A DNA stretch of 53,761 nucleotides from an uncultured Parasphingopyxis sp. (GTDB lineage Bacteria > Pseudomonadota > Alphaproteobacteria > Sphingomonadales > Sphingomonadaceae), in contig NZ_CAKZNF010000083.1 of NCBI RefSeq assembly GCF_937129435.1, positions 1 through 53,761 on the forward strand. Direction: 5' to 3'. How positions within the stretch are numbered: position 1 is the stretch's first letter; every line of letters starts with the position of its first letter. Positions 34,675 through 41,939 of this stretch are shown one piece after another. The notes under the pieces were generated by a model. The model was not told the DNA's origin and ran no database searches. It worked only from the letters and a program-made list of their open reading frames with translations. The position numbers and the translations under genes were made by a program.

Positions 34675-35361
34675 CTATCGCGGTGTCCGGGCCGGTGGCA
34701 AATCGGAAAGCATGTGCAGCGCCGTCTGGTTCGCGATCGCAATCTCCGCATAGTGCCTCGTGATCAGCCCGGCTGCCTCCAGTGCCGCCAAATGGCCGTT
34801 GACCGATTTTCGCGAGAGTCCGGTCATTTCGGCAAGGTCCTCCTGCCTGATCCGCAGCCGCCCGTTCTCGGCGAGCTGCCCGATCCGGGCGGCGACGCGC
34901 TGGCGCGGCGGCAGGGCGAGCGTCTGCGCCGCGATCCGCGTCACCGTTGTCAGCTGTTCGTAGACGAGGCCGCTCACGGCCCGCCACAGATCGGGTTCAT
35001 CGGCAGCGATCCGTTCCAGCGCGGGCTCGCCGATGACAAGGACGCGCGCGGCATAGTTGGCGCGCGTCGTCAGGATGCGCGGTCCGCCGCCCGTCCGCCG
35101 CGTCTGTCCGATGATCGAGCCGCGCCGCGCAAAGCCGATCAGCACATCCCGATCCGCATCGAGCGCAACCTCGAGCCGCAGCGCGCCTTCGATGACAGCC
35201 TCCAGCCCGGCTTCGGGATCGCCCTGACTGTGCACCCATTGACCGGGTTCGAGCGTCACGACCGTGCCTGCGCCGACGATCCGGCGCCCCAGGCGTTCGG
35301 GCAGTCCGCCGAACCAGCGGTTCCGGCCCAGTATGGAAAGGATGGCGTCGATATTTGTCAC
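34675..35361 (-). CDS. Crp/Fnr-family transcription regulator
   Basis: The 228-residue protein has an N-terminal cyclic-nucleotide-like beta-barrel (LEPGQWVHSQGDPEAGLEAVIEGALRL) and a C-terminal winged helix with LRIRQEDLAEMTGLSRKSVNGHLAALEAAGLI. There is no Fnr-type cysteine cluster, so it does not sense oxygen through an iron-sulphur centre. The start codon is GTG 35361; no other start fits. It shares a 59-bp divergent promoter with the dioxygenase, and an inverted repeat (35361-35383) overlaps its own start, so autoregulation and control of the dioxygenase are likely. Confidence 0.88.
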   Translation of the reverse strand: MTNIDAILSILGRNRWFGGLPERLGRRIVGAGTVVTLEPGQWVHSQGDPEAGLEAVIEGALRLEVALDADRDVLIGFARRGSIIGQTRRTGGGPRILTTRANYAARVLVIGEPALERIAADEPDLWRAVSGLVYEQLTTVTRIAAQTLALPPRQRVAARIGQLAENGRLRIRQEDLAEMTGLSRKSVNGHLAALEAAGLITRHYAEIAIANQTALHMLSDLPPARTPR

Positions 35362-35383
35362 GATCGTTACATTCTAACGATCG
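35361..35383. promoter_or_regulatory. inverted repeat between crp-type regulator and dioxygenase
   Basis: CGATCGTTA (35361-35369), a 5-base spacer, and TAACGATCG (35375-35383) are perfect 9-bp arms. The repeat covers the regulator's GTG start and lies 38 bp before the dioxygenase ATG. It is the obvious candidate site for the local Crp-type protein; its sequence is unlike the classic TGTGA-N6-TCACA. Confidence 0.6.
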
Positions 35384-35420
35384 CGAATCGCTTATGACAA
35401 GGCGGATAAGAGGGAAGAGA

Positions 35421-36281
35421 ATGCAGACCATGGCGACCGCCGCGATCGAACACGCAATGACGCTCACGCCGATGAGCGAGCATATCGGGACGAGGATAGA
35501 GGGCGTCGACCTGCGTCATCTGGACGATGGCGATTTCGCCGCGATCCGGCAGGCGGTATTCGAACGCGGCGTCGTCTATGTTCCCGGCCAGCAGCTGACC
35601 GAAGAGGAACATATCGCCTTCGCCCGGTGCTGGGGCGGGATCGACGTCAACGCCTATTTCCCGGCCAATGGCGGCTATCCCGAAATCGCCGAGGTGCGGA
35701 AATCGGAAAATCAGAAGACCAATATCGGCGGCGGCTGGCACACCGATCACAGCTACGACCAGGTGCCGGCGATGGGATCGATCCTGATCGCGCGCGAGAC
35801 GCCCCCGGCGGGTGGCGACACGCTGTTCGCGTCGATGGGCGCGGTGTTCGATTCGCTCTCGGACGGGCTAAAAAACACGTTGCGCGGGCTGCGCGCCGTG
35901 CACTCGGCAGATCATATCTACAAGGCCGATGGCCTCTACGCGCAGACCGATCAGGGCGCGGATCTGAAGGGGCACGACATCCGCACGCTCGCCAACCACC
36001 CCGTCGTGATCCGCCATCCGAAGACGGGCCGCGAAATATTGTACGTCAATCCGGGCTTCACGCTCAATTTCGAAGGCTGGACGCGCGAGGAAAGCCTCCC
36101 GCTGCTCAAGCATCTCTATGGAGTTGCCGAACGTGAGGAATTCCATTGCCGGGTGCAGTGGCAGCCGGGTAGCGTCGCGATCTGGGATAACCGCTCGACC
36201 TGGCACTATGCGATGAACGACTATCACGGCCATCGCCGCCTGATGCACCGCATCACGCTTTCGGGGGAGGCATTGGAATAG
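35421..36281 (+). CDS. TauD/TfdA-family 2-oxoglutarate/Fe(II) dioxygenase
   Basis: The 286-residue enzyme couples 2-oxoglutarate decarboxylation to hydroxylation of its substrate. The iron ligands are H and D in GGGWHTDHSYD and the distal His in WHYAMNDYHGHRRLMHR, with the oxoglutarate-binding Arg after it. TLFASMGAVFDSL and HPVVIRHPKTGREILYVN are typical of the TauD/TfdA group. Substrates in the family include taurine, alkyl sulfates and phenoxyacetates; which applies is open. ATG 35421 is preceded by GAGGGAAGAG; ATGs at 35394 and 35430 are possible. Confidence 0.9.
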   Translation: MQTMATAAIEHAMTLTPMSEHIGTRIEGVDLRHLDDGDFAAIRQAVFERGVVYVPGQQLTEEEHIAFARCWGGIDVNAYFPANGGYPEIAEVRKSENQKTNIGGGWHTDHSYDQVPAMGSILIARETPPAGGDTLFASMGAVFDSLSDGLKNTLRGLRAVHSADHIYKADGLYAQTDQGADLKGHDIRTLANHPVVIRHPKTGREILYVNPGFTLNFEGWTREESLPLLKHLYGVAEREEFHCRVQWQPGSVAIWDNRSTWHYAMNDYHGHRRLMHRITLSGEALE

Positions 36282-36513
36282 GGTGTCGTCCGGCGCTTCG
36301 ACTCGTCCCTGTATGCGAGAATTAATTTCCCCATTAGAAGATCGTTAACGCTTCTGGGTAAATGTCCTCGGCGAAGAAATTCATTCTTTTCAGGGTGTCG
36401 TGGATGATTCGCCGTGCAGCTAAGCGCCGACTTCGGGAAATCGTTAATGGAGAATCGATACCGCCTGTAAACCGGGTCAAGTCGATAATTCCCCTAAGAC
36501 AAGGGGGAAGCCG

Positions 36514-37758
36514 GTGTCACTGCTCAGCCGATGGAAATCGCTGCGTTCCGATCAAAAGGGGAGCGTACTCATCATATCGAGTCTGACCATGCCGATTCTG
36601 ATCGGCGTGGTCGGCCTTGCGACCGATACGATCCAATGGACGCTCGACAAGCGGCAGCTGCAGCGCAGCGCCGATTCCGCGGCGCTCGCGGGTGCGATGG
36701 CCTTGGCACAGGATCACGATGCCGAGGCGAGCGCCAATGACAGTGTCGGCCGAACCAACAGCCTGACATTGACCGAAACGCCCGTGGTCGAATGGCCACC
36801 CACGGCCGGTGGCTATTCGGGCAACTCGAATTCGGTTCGCGTGGTGCTACGCACGCGCCGTAACCTGCCCTTCTCCTCCATGTTCCTCTCGCAGGCGCCG
36901 CTGATCGAGGTCAGTGCGACCGCCCAGGTGATCTCGAATGGCAACTATTGCGTGATCGCGCTCGAACAAGGAACCGAAACCGGCGTAACGATCACCGGCA
37001 ATTCCACCATCGATCTGAACTGCGGCATGTTCGCCAACTCGGCGGCCGGCGCCGCGGTTTCGGCCGGCGGTTCGGCGACGATCCGCTCGACCCCGGTGGG
37101 TGCGGTCGGCGGCATTCCGGCCAGCGATTCCTACAAGCAGCCCACTACACTGCTCCCCTATTCCATTCCGCAAGAGGATCCTTTTGCACATTTGGAAGAT
37201 CCCGACGTCTCCGGCTGCTCACCCAAATTGACGGTCCAGCCGAGCCAAACGCGCACAATCTCGCCCGGCTGCTATCGCGGCATGGACCTCAAGGGCACGG
37301 TAACGCTCGAACCGGGTGTGTACTATATTGATGGCGGATCGTTGTCTTTCGGCTCTCAGGCGCATGTCACCGGCGACGGCGTGACATTCGTCTTGACCAG
37401 TGAAAATGCCGACTTCAATCCGTCCTCGGTTGCCACGCTCGACATGAACGGCGGCGCGGAAATCAACATTTCGGCACCCGATAGCGGCACCTATCAGGGT
37501 GTGCTGATTTTTCAGGACCGCCGCGCGCAACTGAACACGGTCAATCGCATCAACGGCAACAGCGATTCGATTCTCCAGGGCGCCTTTTACTTCCCGCGCC
37601 AGATTCTGGAGTTCAACGGCACGTCGGGCATGACGACCGATTGTATTCAGTTGGTTGGATCGCGGGTCAATTTCTCGGGCAACAGCACGATCAGCAATAT
37701 CTGCCCGACCAACGGTTCTTCGGCGTTCCGCGGCACCGTCGTCAGGCTGGTCGAGTAG
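36514..37758 (+). CDS. TadG-like pilus assembly protein (Tad/DUF2134)
   Basis: The 414-residue protein starts at GTG 36514 behind AAGGGGGAAG. It has a short basic N-terminus, KGSVLIISSLTMPILIGVVGLATDTIQWT as a single membrane anchor, the TadE/TadG-typical LQRSADSAALAGAMALAQ, and a secreted C-terminal region rich in G, S, T and N with a beta-helical look. It should lie in the envelope as part of a tight-adherence (Flp/Tad) pilus apparatus. It heads a three-gene unit with two smaller TadE-type proteins; none of the motor or secretin genes is in the window. Confidence 0.85.
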   Translation: MSLLSRWKSLRSDQKGSVLIISSLTMPILIGVVGLATDTIQWTLDKRQLQRSADSAALAGAMALAQDHDAEASANDSVGRTNSLTLTETPVVEWPPTAGGYSGNSNSVRVVLRTRRNLPFSSMFLSQAPLIEVSATAQVISNGNYCVIALEQGTETGVTITGNSTIDLNCGMFANSAAGAAVSAGGSATIRSTPVGAVGGIPASDSYKQPTTLLPYSIPQEDPFAHLEDPDVSGCSPKLTVQPSQTRTISPGCYRGMDLKGTVTLEPGVYYIDGGSLSFGSQAHVTGDGVTFVLTSENADFNPSSVATLDMNGGAEINISAPDSGTYQGVLIFQDRRAQLNTVNRINGNSDSILQGAFYFPRQILEFNGTSGMTTDCIQLVGSRVNFSGNSTISNICPTNGSSAFRGTVVRLVE

Positions 37759-37762
37759 CGCC

Positions 37763-38239
37763 ATGGACGTCGGGCAGTTTCTTCGTTCGCTGCGCGACGA
37801 CGCGCGAGGCGCCTCGGTGATCGAGCTGGCGCTCGTCGGCCCGTTGCTCGCCTATCTCTTCATGGGTGTGGTCGATGCCTCCAACGGCGTCGCGCGCAAG
37901 CATCAGCTGGAACAGTCGGCGCAGCGGGCGGTCGAAATGGCGACATCCTATGGGACGGCCGGGTCGGATTTTTCGCGGATCGACGACGAAGCCGCGAGCG
38001 CGGCCGGCGTCCCCGTGAGCCAGGTGACCTTCGACCAATGGCTCGAATGCGATGGCGTGCGTCAACAGACCTTCTACGATGTCTGCGATCCCGACGAGCC
38101 CTTCGCCCGCTATGTTTCGGTTGAAGTGACCGACGATTTCGTGCCGACCTTTCCCTATGGTCCGATCGGAACGCTTGCCGGCGTCAACGATGAGGGCGTC
38201 GTGCCGATCACGGTCGATGCACAGGTTCGGATCCAGTGA
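37763..38239 (+). CDS. TadE-type pseudopilin
   Basis: The 158-residue protein starts at ATG 37763, 4 bp after TadG's stop; the open frame begins earlier but overlaps TadG. Its N-terminus DDARGASVIELALVGPLLAYLFMGVVDASNGV carries the G/A-x4-E prepilin-like start seen in TadE (cleavage before AS..E by a TadV-type peptidase), then one transmembrane helix. The rest is a periplasmic domain with two cysteines that could form a disulfide. The next gene overlaps it by 4 bp. Confidence 0.85.
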   Translation: MDVGQFLRSLRDDARGASVIELALVGPLLAYLFMGVVDASNGVARKHQLEQSAQRAVEMATSYGTAGSDFSRIDDEAASAAGVPVSQVTFDQWLECDGVRQQTFYDVCDPDEPFARYVSVEVTDDFVPTFPYGPIGTLAGVNDEGVVPITVDAQVRIQ

Positions 38240-38634
38240 CGGCCATTCTCGCTCGCCTTGGCAGGGACCGGCGCGGTTCGGTGGGTGTGGAAACCACGCT
38301 CACCCTGCCCGTGCTGATCGTGCTGATTTTCGGCATCATCCAGGTTTCGAACCTGCTCTGGGCGCAGGCGAGCCTTTCCAACGCGGTCGGCCAGGCGGCC
38401 CGGTACGCGACGATCTATCCTTCGCCGAGTGATTCCCAGATCGAAGCCTATGCGCGCTCTTCGCAATTGGGCATCGATGCAGAGCGGGTGCACGACGTCA
38501 GCGTCGATCGCGGAACGGCCAGTGGGCGCAATTATGTCGAGATCAGCATGTCCTACAGCGCGCCTACCACGTTGATATTCTTCGAAGGGCCGGACGTGAC
38601 GCTGACGCACCAGCGTCGCGCCTATACCCATTGA
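38236..38634 (+). CDS. TadE-type pseudopilin
   Basis: The 132-residue protein starts at GTG 38236, inside the previous stop (GTGA). It shows the same plan: basic head, DRRGSVGVETTLTLPVLIVLIFGIIQVSNLLW as prepilin-like segment with the conserved E, LSNAVGQAARYA after the helix, and a small extracellular domain. It is the last gene of the tad-type unit. Confidence 0.85.
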   Translation: MTAILARLGRDRRGSVGVETTLTLPVLIVLIFGIIQVSNLLWAQASLSNAVGQAARYATIYPSPSDSQIEAYARSSQLGIDAERVHDVSVDRGTASGRNYVEISMSYSAPTTLIFFEGPDVTLTHQRRAYTH

Positions 38635-38649
38635 CGGGGATTATGCGGC

Positions 38650-38847
38650 CTAACCGGCCACGGGCGGCGCGGCGAAGGTTTCGAAACGGATGACCCCGTT
38701 GCCGCAGCGCAGCTCGTCAAGTTGTGCGAACCGGCCGACAAACTTTACGCAATCCGGGCTGACGGTCAGGCGAAAGCGTTTCCCGTCAAGTTGTTGCAAA
38801 TACGCAACCGCTCGGAAAACTGTCGTATCGGGATATTTAGATGCCAT
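38650..38847 (-). CDS. small hypothetical protein
   Basis: A 65-residue frame (ATG 38847; a GTG at 38895 gives 81) reads MASKYPDTTVFRAVAYLQQ and continues with alternating hydrophobic and charged residues. It looks like a plausible small beta-rich protein with two cysteines. There is no clear ribosome binding site and I recognise no family. It is the only credible frame in the 403-bp stretch between the tad unit and rpfF. The frame on the plus strand here is less protein-like. Confidence 0.3.
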   Translation of the reverse strand: MASKYPDTTVFRAVAYLQQLDGKRFRLTVSPDCVKFVGRFAQLDELRCGNGVIRFETFAAPPVAG

Positions 38848-39037
38848 GACGGAGAAATGGGCCGCAGATGTTAATAATCGGTGATCCCGCCGCACAACAA
38901 ATATTTAATTAACCATTTTGGCCGTTCCGGTGCTCAATGTGTGCGGCAACGAGACAATTGGCTCTATCGAGATTTAGCATTTGCCTGATCTGGCACGATC
39001 TGTTTAGTTCCCGTTAAGTAATTGCCGGAGCAGGGCT

Positions 39038-39985
39038 ATGGACCAGTCGGGATTGGGAAACGCGAGAGGAGGCGTCACCGAGGCGTTCCCTGACGTTTCT
39101 TCCGACGAGGGCCTTCAGGACCGCCTCGCTCCCGCCTTTCCGCCTTCGCCACTCTTCGATCTCGGCCAGTTGAGCGTCGATTGGGAGGAGAAGACCGGTA
39201 CGCTCTGGACTTTCATGACGCCCGAGGGGCGCCCCAGCTTCAACCGTGGCATGCTCCGCGATTTCGAAACCTGGCAGTCGGAGATTTCACGGCTCTTCGG
39301 CAATGGCTCGCACGATCTTCGATATCTCGTGCTCGGATCGCGCTTTCCCGGCGTCTGGAATTTCGGCGGAGACCTGGGGCTTTTCGCCAAGTTCATCCGC
39401 AACAGCGATCGCCAGTCGCTGGTCGATTACGGACGGGTCTGCGTCAATATCCTTCATCGCAACATGAACTCGCTGGGTCTGCCCATGGTCACGATCGGCC
39501 TGGTGCAGGGGCAGGCGCTGGGCGGGGGCTTCGAGGCCCTGCTGTCTTTCAACGTGATCATCGCCGAACGCAGTGCGAAATTCGGCCTGCCGGAAATCGC
39601 CTTCGGGCTGTTTCCCGGTATGGGCGCGCATGCGCTACTGATCCGGCAACTGGGACAGGCGCGTGCCGAGCGGCTGATCCTGAGCGGCAATACCTATAGC
39701 GCCGAAGAGTTGCACGATATGGGGCTGGTCGACATGGTCGTCGACGATGGCGAAGGGGTCTCGGCCGTCGAGGACTTTATCCGCGTCAACAGCCGCAAGC
39801 ATGCGGGCAGCTGCGCCGTCTACAAGGCCAGTCGCGAAGTGTCGCCGGTCTCGCTCGACGAACTCAACCGGATCGTCGAGATCTGGGCGGATACGGCGCT
39901 CAAGTTGCAGGAAAAGGATCTGCGGCTGATGGAGCGGCTGGTCGCGGCGCAATCCAAATTGTCTCAGAGCATCAGCGTAGATTGA
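39038..39985 (+). CDS. rpfF: RpfF-like DSF synthase (crotonase fold)
   Basis: The 315-residue crotonase-fold protein has E166 in QGQALGGGFEALLS and E186 in KFGLPEIAFGLFPGMGAH. The two glutamates are 20 residues apart, as E141 and E161 in RpfF of Xanthomonas, which makes cis-2-unsaturated fatty acid signals (DSF) from acyl-ACP through dehydration and thioester cleavage. PGVWNFGGDLGLF and ILHRNMNSL are further RpfF-like blocks, while ordinary enoyl-CoA hydratases differ at these places. GGAG precedes ATG 39038. It converges on, and overlaps by 14 bp, a pair of c-di-GMP enzymes. No rpfC/rpfR-type receptor is recognised. Confidence 0.83.
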   Translation: MDQSGLGNARGGVTEAFPDVSSDEGLQDRLAPAFPPSPLFDLGQLSVDWEEKTGTLWTFMTPEGRPSFNRGMLRDFETWQSEISRLFGNGSHDLRYLVLGSRFPGVWNFGGDLGLFAKFIRNSDRQSLVDYGRVCVNILHRNMNSLGLPMVTIGLVQGQALGGGFEALLSFNVIIAERSAKFGLPEIAFGLFPGMGAHALLIRQLGQARAERLILSGNTYSAEELHDMGLVDMVVDDGEGVSAVEDFIRVNSRKHAGSCAVYKASREVSPVSLDELNRIVEIWADTALKLQEKDLRLMERLVAAQSKLSQSISVD

Positions 39986-41939
39986 CGATCTTGTCGGGTG
40001 CGGGCGGTCCGCGCTCTTCCGCCAGCTTGGCCAACACCTTGTCGGCGGTCATCGGCTTGGCGAAATAATAGCCCTGGATGCGGTTGCAGCCGGCATCGCG
40101 AACGCGTTCGAGCTGTTCGCTCGTTTCCACGCCCTCGGCGACGGTGTTCACCTCCAGCGAGCGCGCGAGGCTGACGACGGCGCGAATGATCTTTTGATCG
40201 GTCGGGCTGCTGGCGATGTTGTTGATGAACGACTTGTCGATCTTGATCGTGTCGAAATCCCAGCTGCGCAGATAGGTGAGCGAAGAGAAGCCGGTGCCGA
40301 AATCGTCGAGGCACAGCCGCAGGCCCATTTTCTGCAGCTGGCGCAACAGCGAATTGGTCTGCGGACTCTTGTCGAGGAGCACCGATTCGGTGATCTCGAG
40401 CTCAAGCCGGCGGGCGACCATGCCGGTGTTCACCAGCGTTTCGATGATCGTGATCGGCAGGTTGGCCTGTTTCAGTAGCGCCGGCGAGATGTTGACCGAG
40501 ACGTTCACGTCTTCGGGCCATTGCGCGGCCGCTTCGCAAGCCTTGCGAAGCACCCATTGGGTGATGTCGCCGATCAGGCCGGCGCTTTCGGCGATCGGAA
40601 TGAAAACGGCGGGGCTGATCGTGCCGAGTTCGGGATGACTCCATCGCAGCAACGATTCGCAGCTGCGCGTTTCGCCCGTCTGTGCGTCGACGATCGGCTG
40701 GAAGAGCAGTTCGAACTCGTCGCGATGCAGGGCTTCCTGAAGCCCCGATTCGATCTGCCGGTGCATAAGGAAATCCTCGTGCATGAACGGTTCGAAACAG
40801 CACAGGCGGCGGCCGCCGCCATTCTTCGCGTGATAGAGCGCGATATCGGCGTTCTTGAGCATAAGGTCGCTCTGGCGCCCGTGATCCGGGGCGACGGCGA
40901 CGCCCAGTGATGCCGCAACCTCGATCGCGTTGTCGTTGACGCTGACCGGCTGGGAGATCGACGCCAGGATTTCCTCGGCCAGCGCTTCGGCCGCTTCGAT
41001 CGATGCAACCGGCGCCATGATCACGAATTCGTCACCACCGAAGCGCGCGAGCCAACCCCGTTCGCTGATCACCGCCTTCACGCGTTGCGCGGTCACGATC
41101 AGAACCTTGTCGCCGGCCAGATGGCCGAGCGTGTCGTTGATCGCCTTGAAATTGTCGAGGTCCATCCAGATCACGGCCAGCTTGTCTTCGCCGTCCTCCA
41201 GCCCGTCCACAAGTTCGCCGAGACGCATTTGCATCGCGAGCCTGTTGTCGAGACCCGTCAGCATGTCGCTGCGGGCCATTTTCTCGAAGCGCGAGGCGAC
41301 CTCGACCTGTTCCTGCTTGGTTTCGAGTGCGGAGGACACGACCTCATAGGTCTGCAGGCTGATGTCGATGATTCCGATCACGAAGAGCAGCAGCAGCACG
41401 GCAAAGAGGTTCGCGAATGTGCCGCCTTCTACGAACAGTGCGGCCGACATGGGCAGCATGGAAAGGCAAAGCTGGCCCAGTGCGATCATCGGCCGCCCGG
41501 CATTGCGGGCCGCAACGCCAGCCGCATAGCCGATCGTCGTGGTCGTCACCATCAGGATGGCCAGCGGATCCTGCGTCGTCCGCAATGTGATGAAGGTCAA
41601 CGCGCCGAGCAAGGAGGCGTAGAGCCAGGCACCCAGTTCGTACAGCGTTTCCCAATGGCGTCGGGTGGTATCGCTATGCCCGCCGTCGAGCTTGGCATAG
41701 GCAAGCGCAACGCCGATCCGCATCACACCGACCACATGAATCACGATCGAACAGGCGAACATCGCGAGCGAGCCGGTGATATGCGCGACCGAAGCCGCGA
41801 CCGCGCTGCAGGTCAGCGCGCCGATGATCAGCGAAGCGGGCGAGGCGAAGAGCGTGTCGACGAGCGCCGTGCGCACCTCGCGTGCCAGCGACCCTTCCGA
41901 AGCCGCCAGATGCCGGATCTTGGTGCCGAGCAGGGCCAT
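39972..41939 (-). CDS. membrane GGDEF-EAL protein (c-di-GMP turnover)
   Basis: The 655-residue protein starts at ATG 41939, overlapping the previous stop by four bases. Five or six membrane helices fill residues 30-195, then comes a GGDEF domain with the intact motif at 301-305 and an EAL domain with CESLLRW (ESL in place of EAL, catalytic Glu kept), NVSVNISPALL and DDFGTGFSSL. No RxxD inhibitory site precedes GGDEF. It may make or degrade c-di-GMP in response to a membrane signal. The frame continues upstream inside the other GGDEF-EAL gene, but only this start fits. Confidence 0.88.
   Translation of the reverse strand: MALLGTKIRHLAASEGSLAREVRTALVDTLFASPASLIIGALTCSAVAASVAHITGSLAMFACSIVIHVVGVMRIGVALAYAKLDGGHSDTTRRHWETLYELGAWLYASLLGALTFITLRTTQDPLAILMVTTTTIGYAAGVAARNAGRPMIALGQLCLSMLPMSAALFVEGGTFANLFAVLLLLFVIGIIDISLQTYEVVSSALETKQEQVEVASRFEKMARSDMLTGLDNRLAMQMRLGELVDGLEDGEDKLAVIWMDLDNFKAINDTLGHLAGDKVLIVTAQRVKAVISERGWLARFGGDEFVIMAPVASIEAAEALAEEILASISQPVSVNDNAIEVAASLGVAVAPDHGRQSDLMLKNADIALYHAKNGGGRRLCCFEPFMHEDFLMHRQIESGLQEALHRDEFELLFQPIVDAQTGETRSCESLLRWSHPELGTISPAVFIPIAESAGLIGDITQWVLRKACEAAAQWPEDVNVSVNISPALLKQANLPITIIETLVNTGMVARRLELEITESVLLDKSPQTNSLLRQLQKMGLRLCLDDFGTGFSSLTYLRSWDFDTIKIDKSFINNIASSPTDQKIIRAVVSLARSLEVNTVAEGVETSEQLERVRDAGCNRIQGYYFAKPMTADKVLAKLAEERGPPAPDKIVNLR

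Noticed and set aside
38690..38884. 64-residue open frame on the plus strand
   Set aside because: It overlaps the small minus-strand frame, has no ribosome site and begins outside any unit; the minus-strand frame is the better, still weak, candidate.
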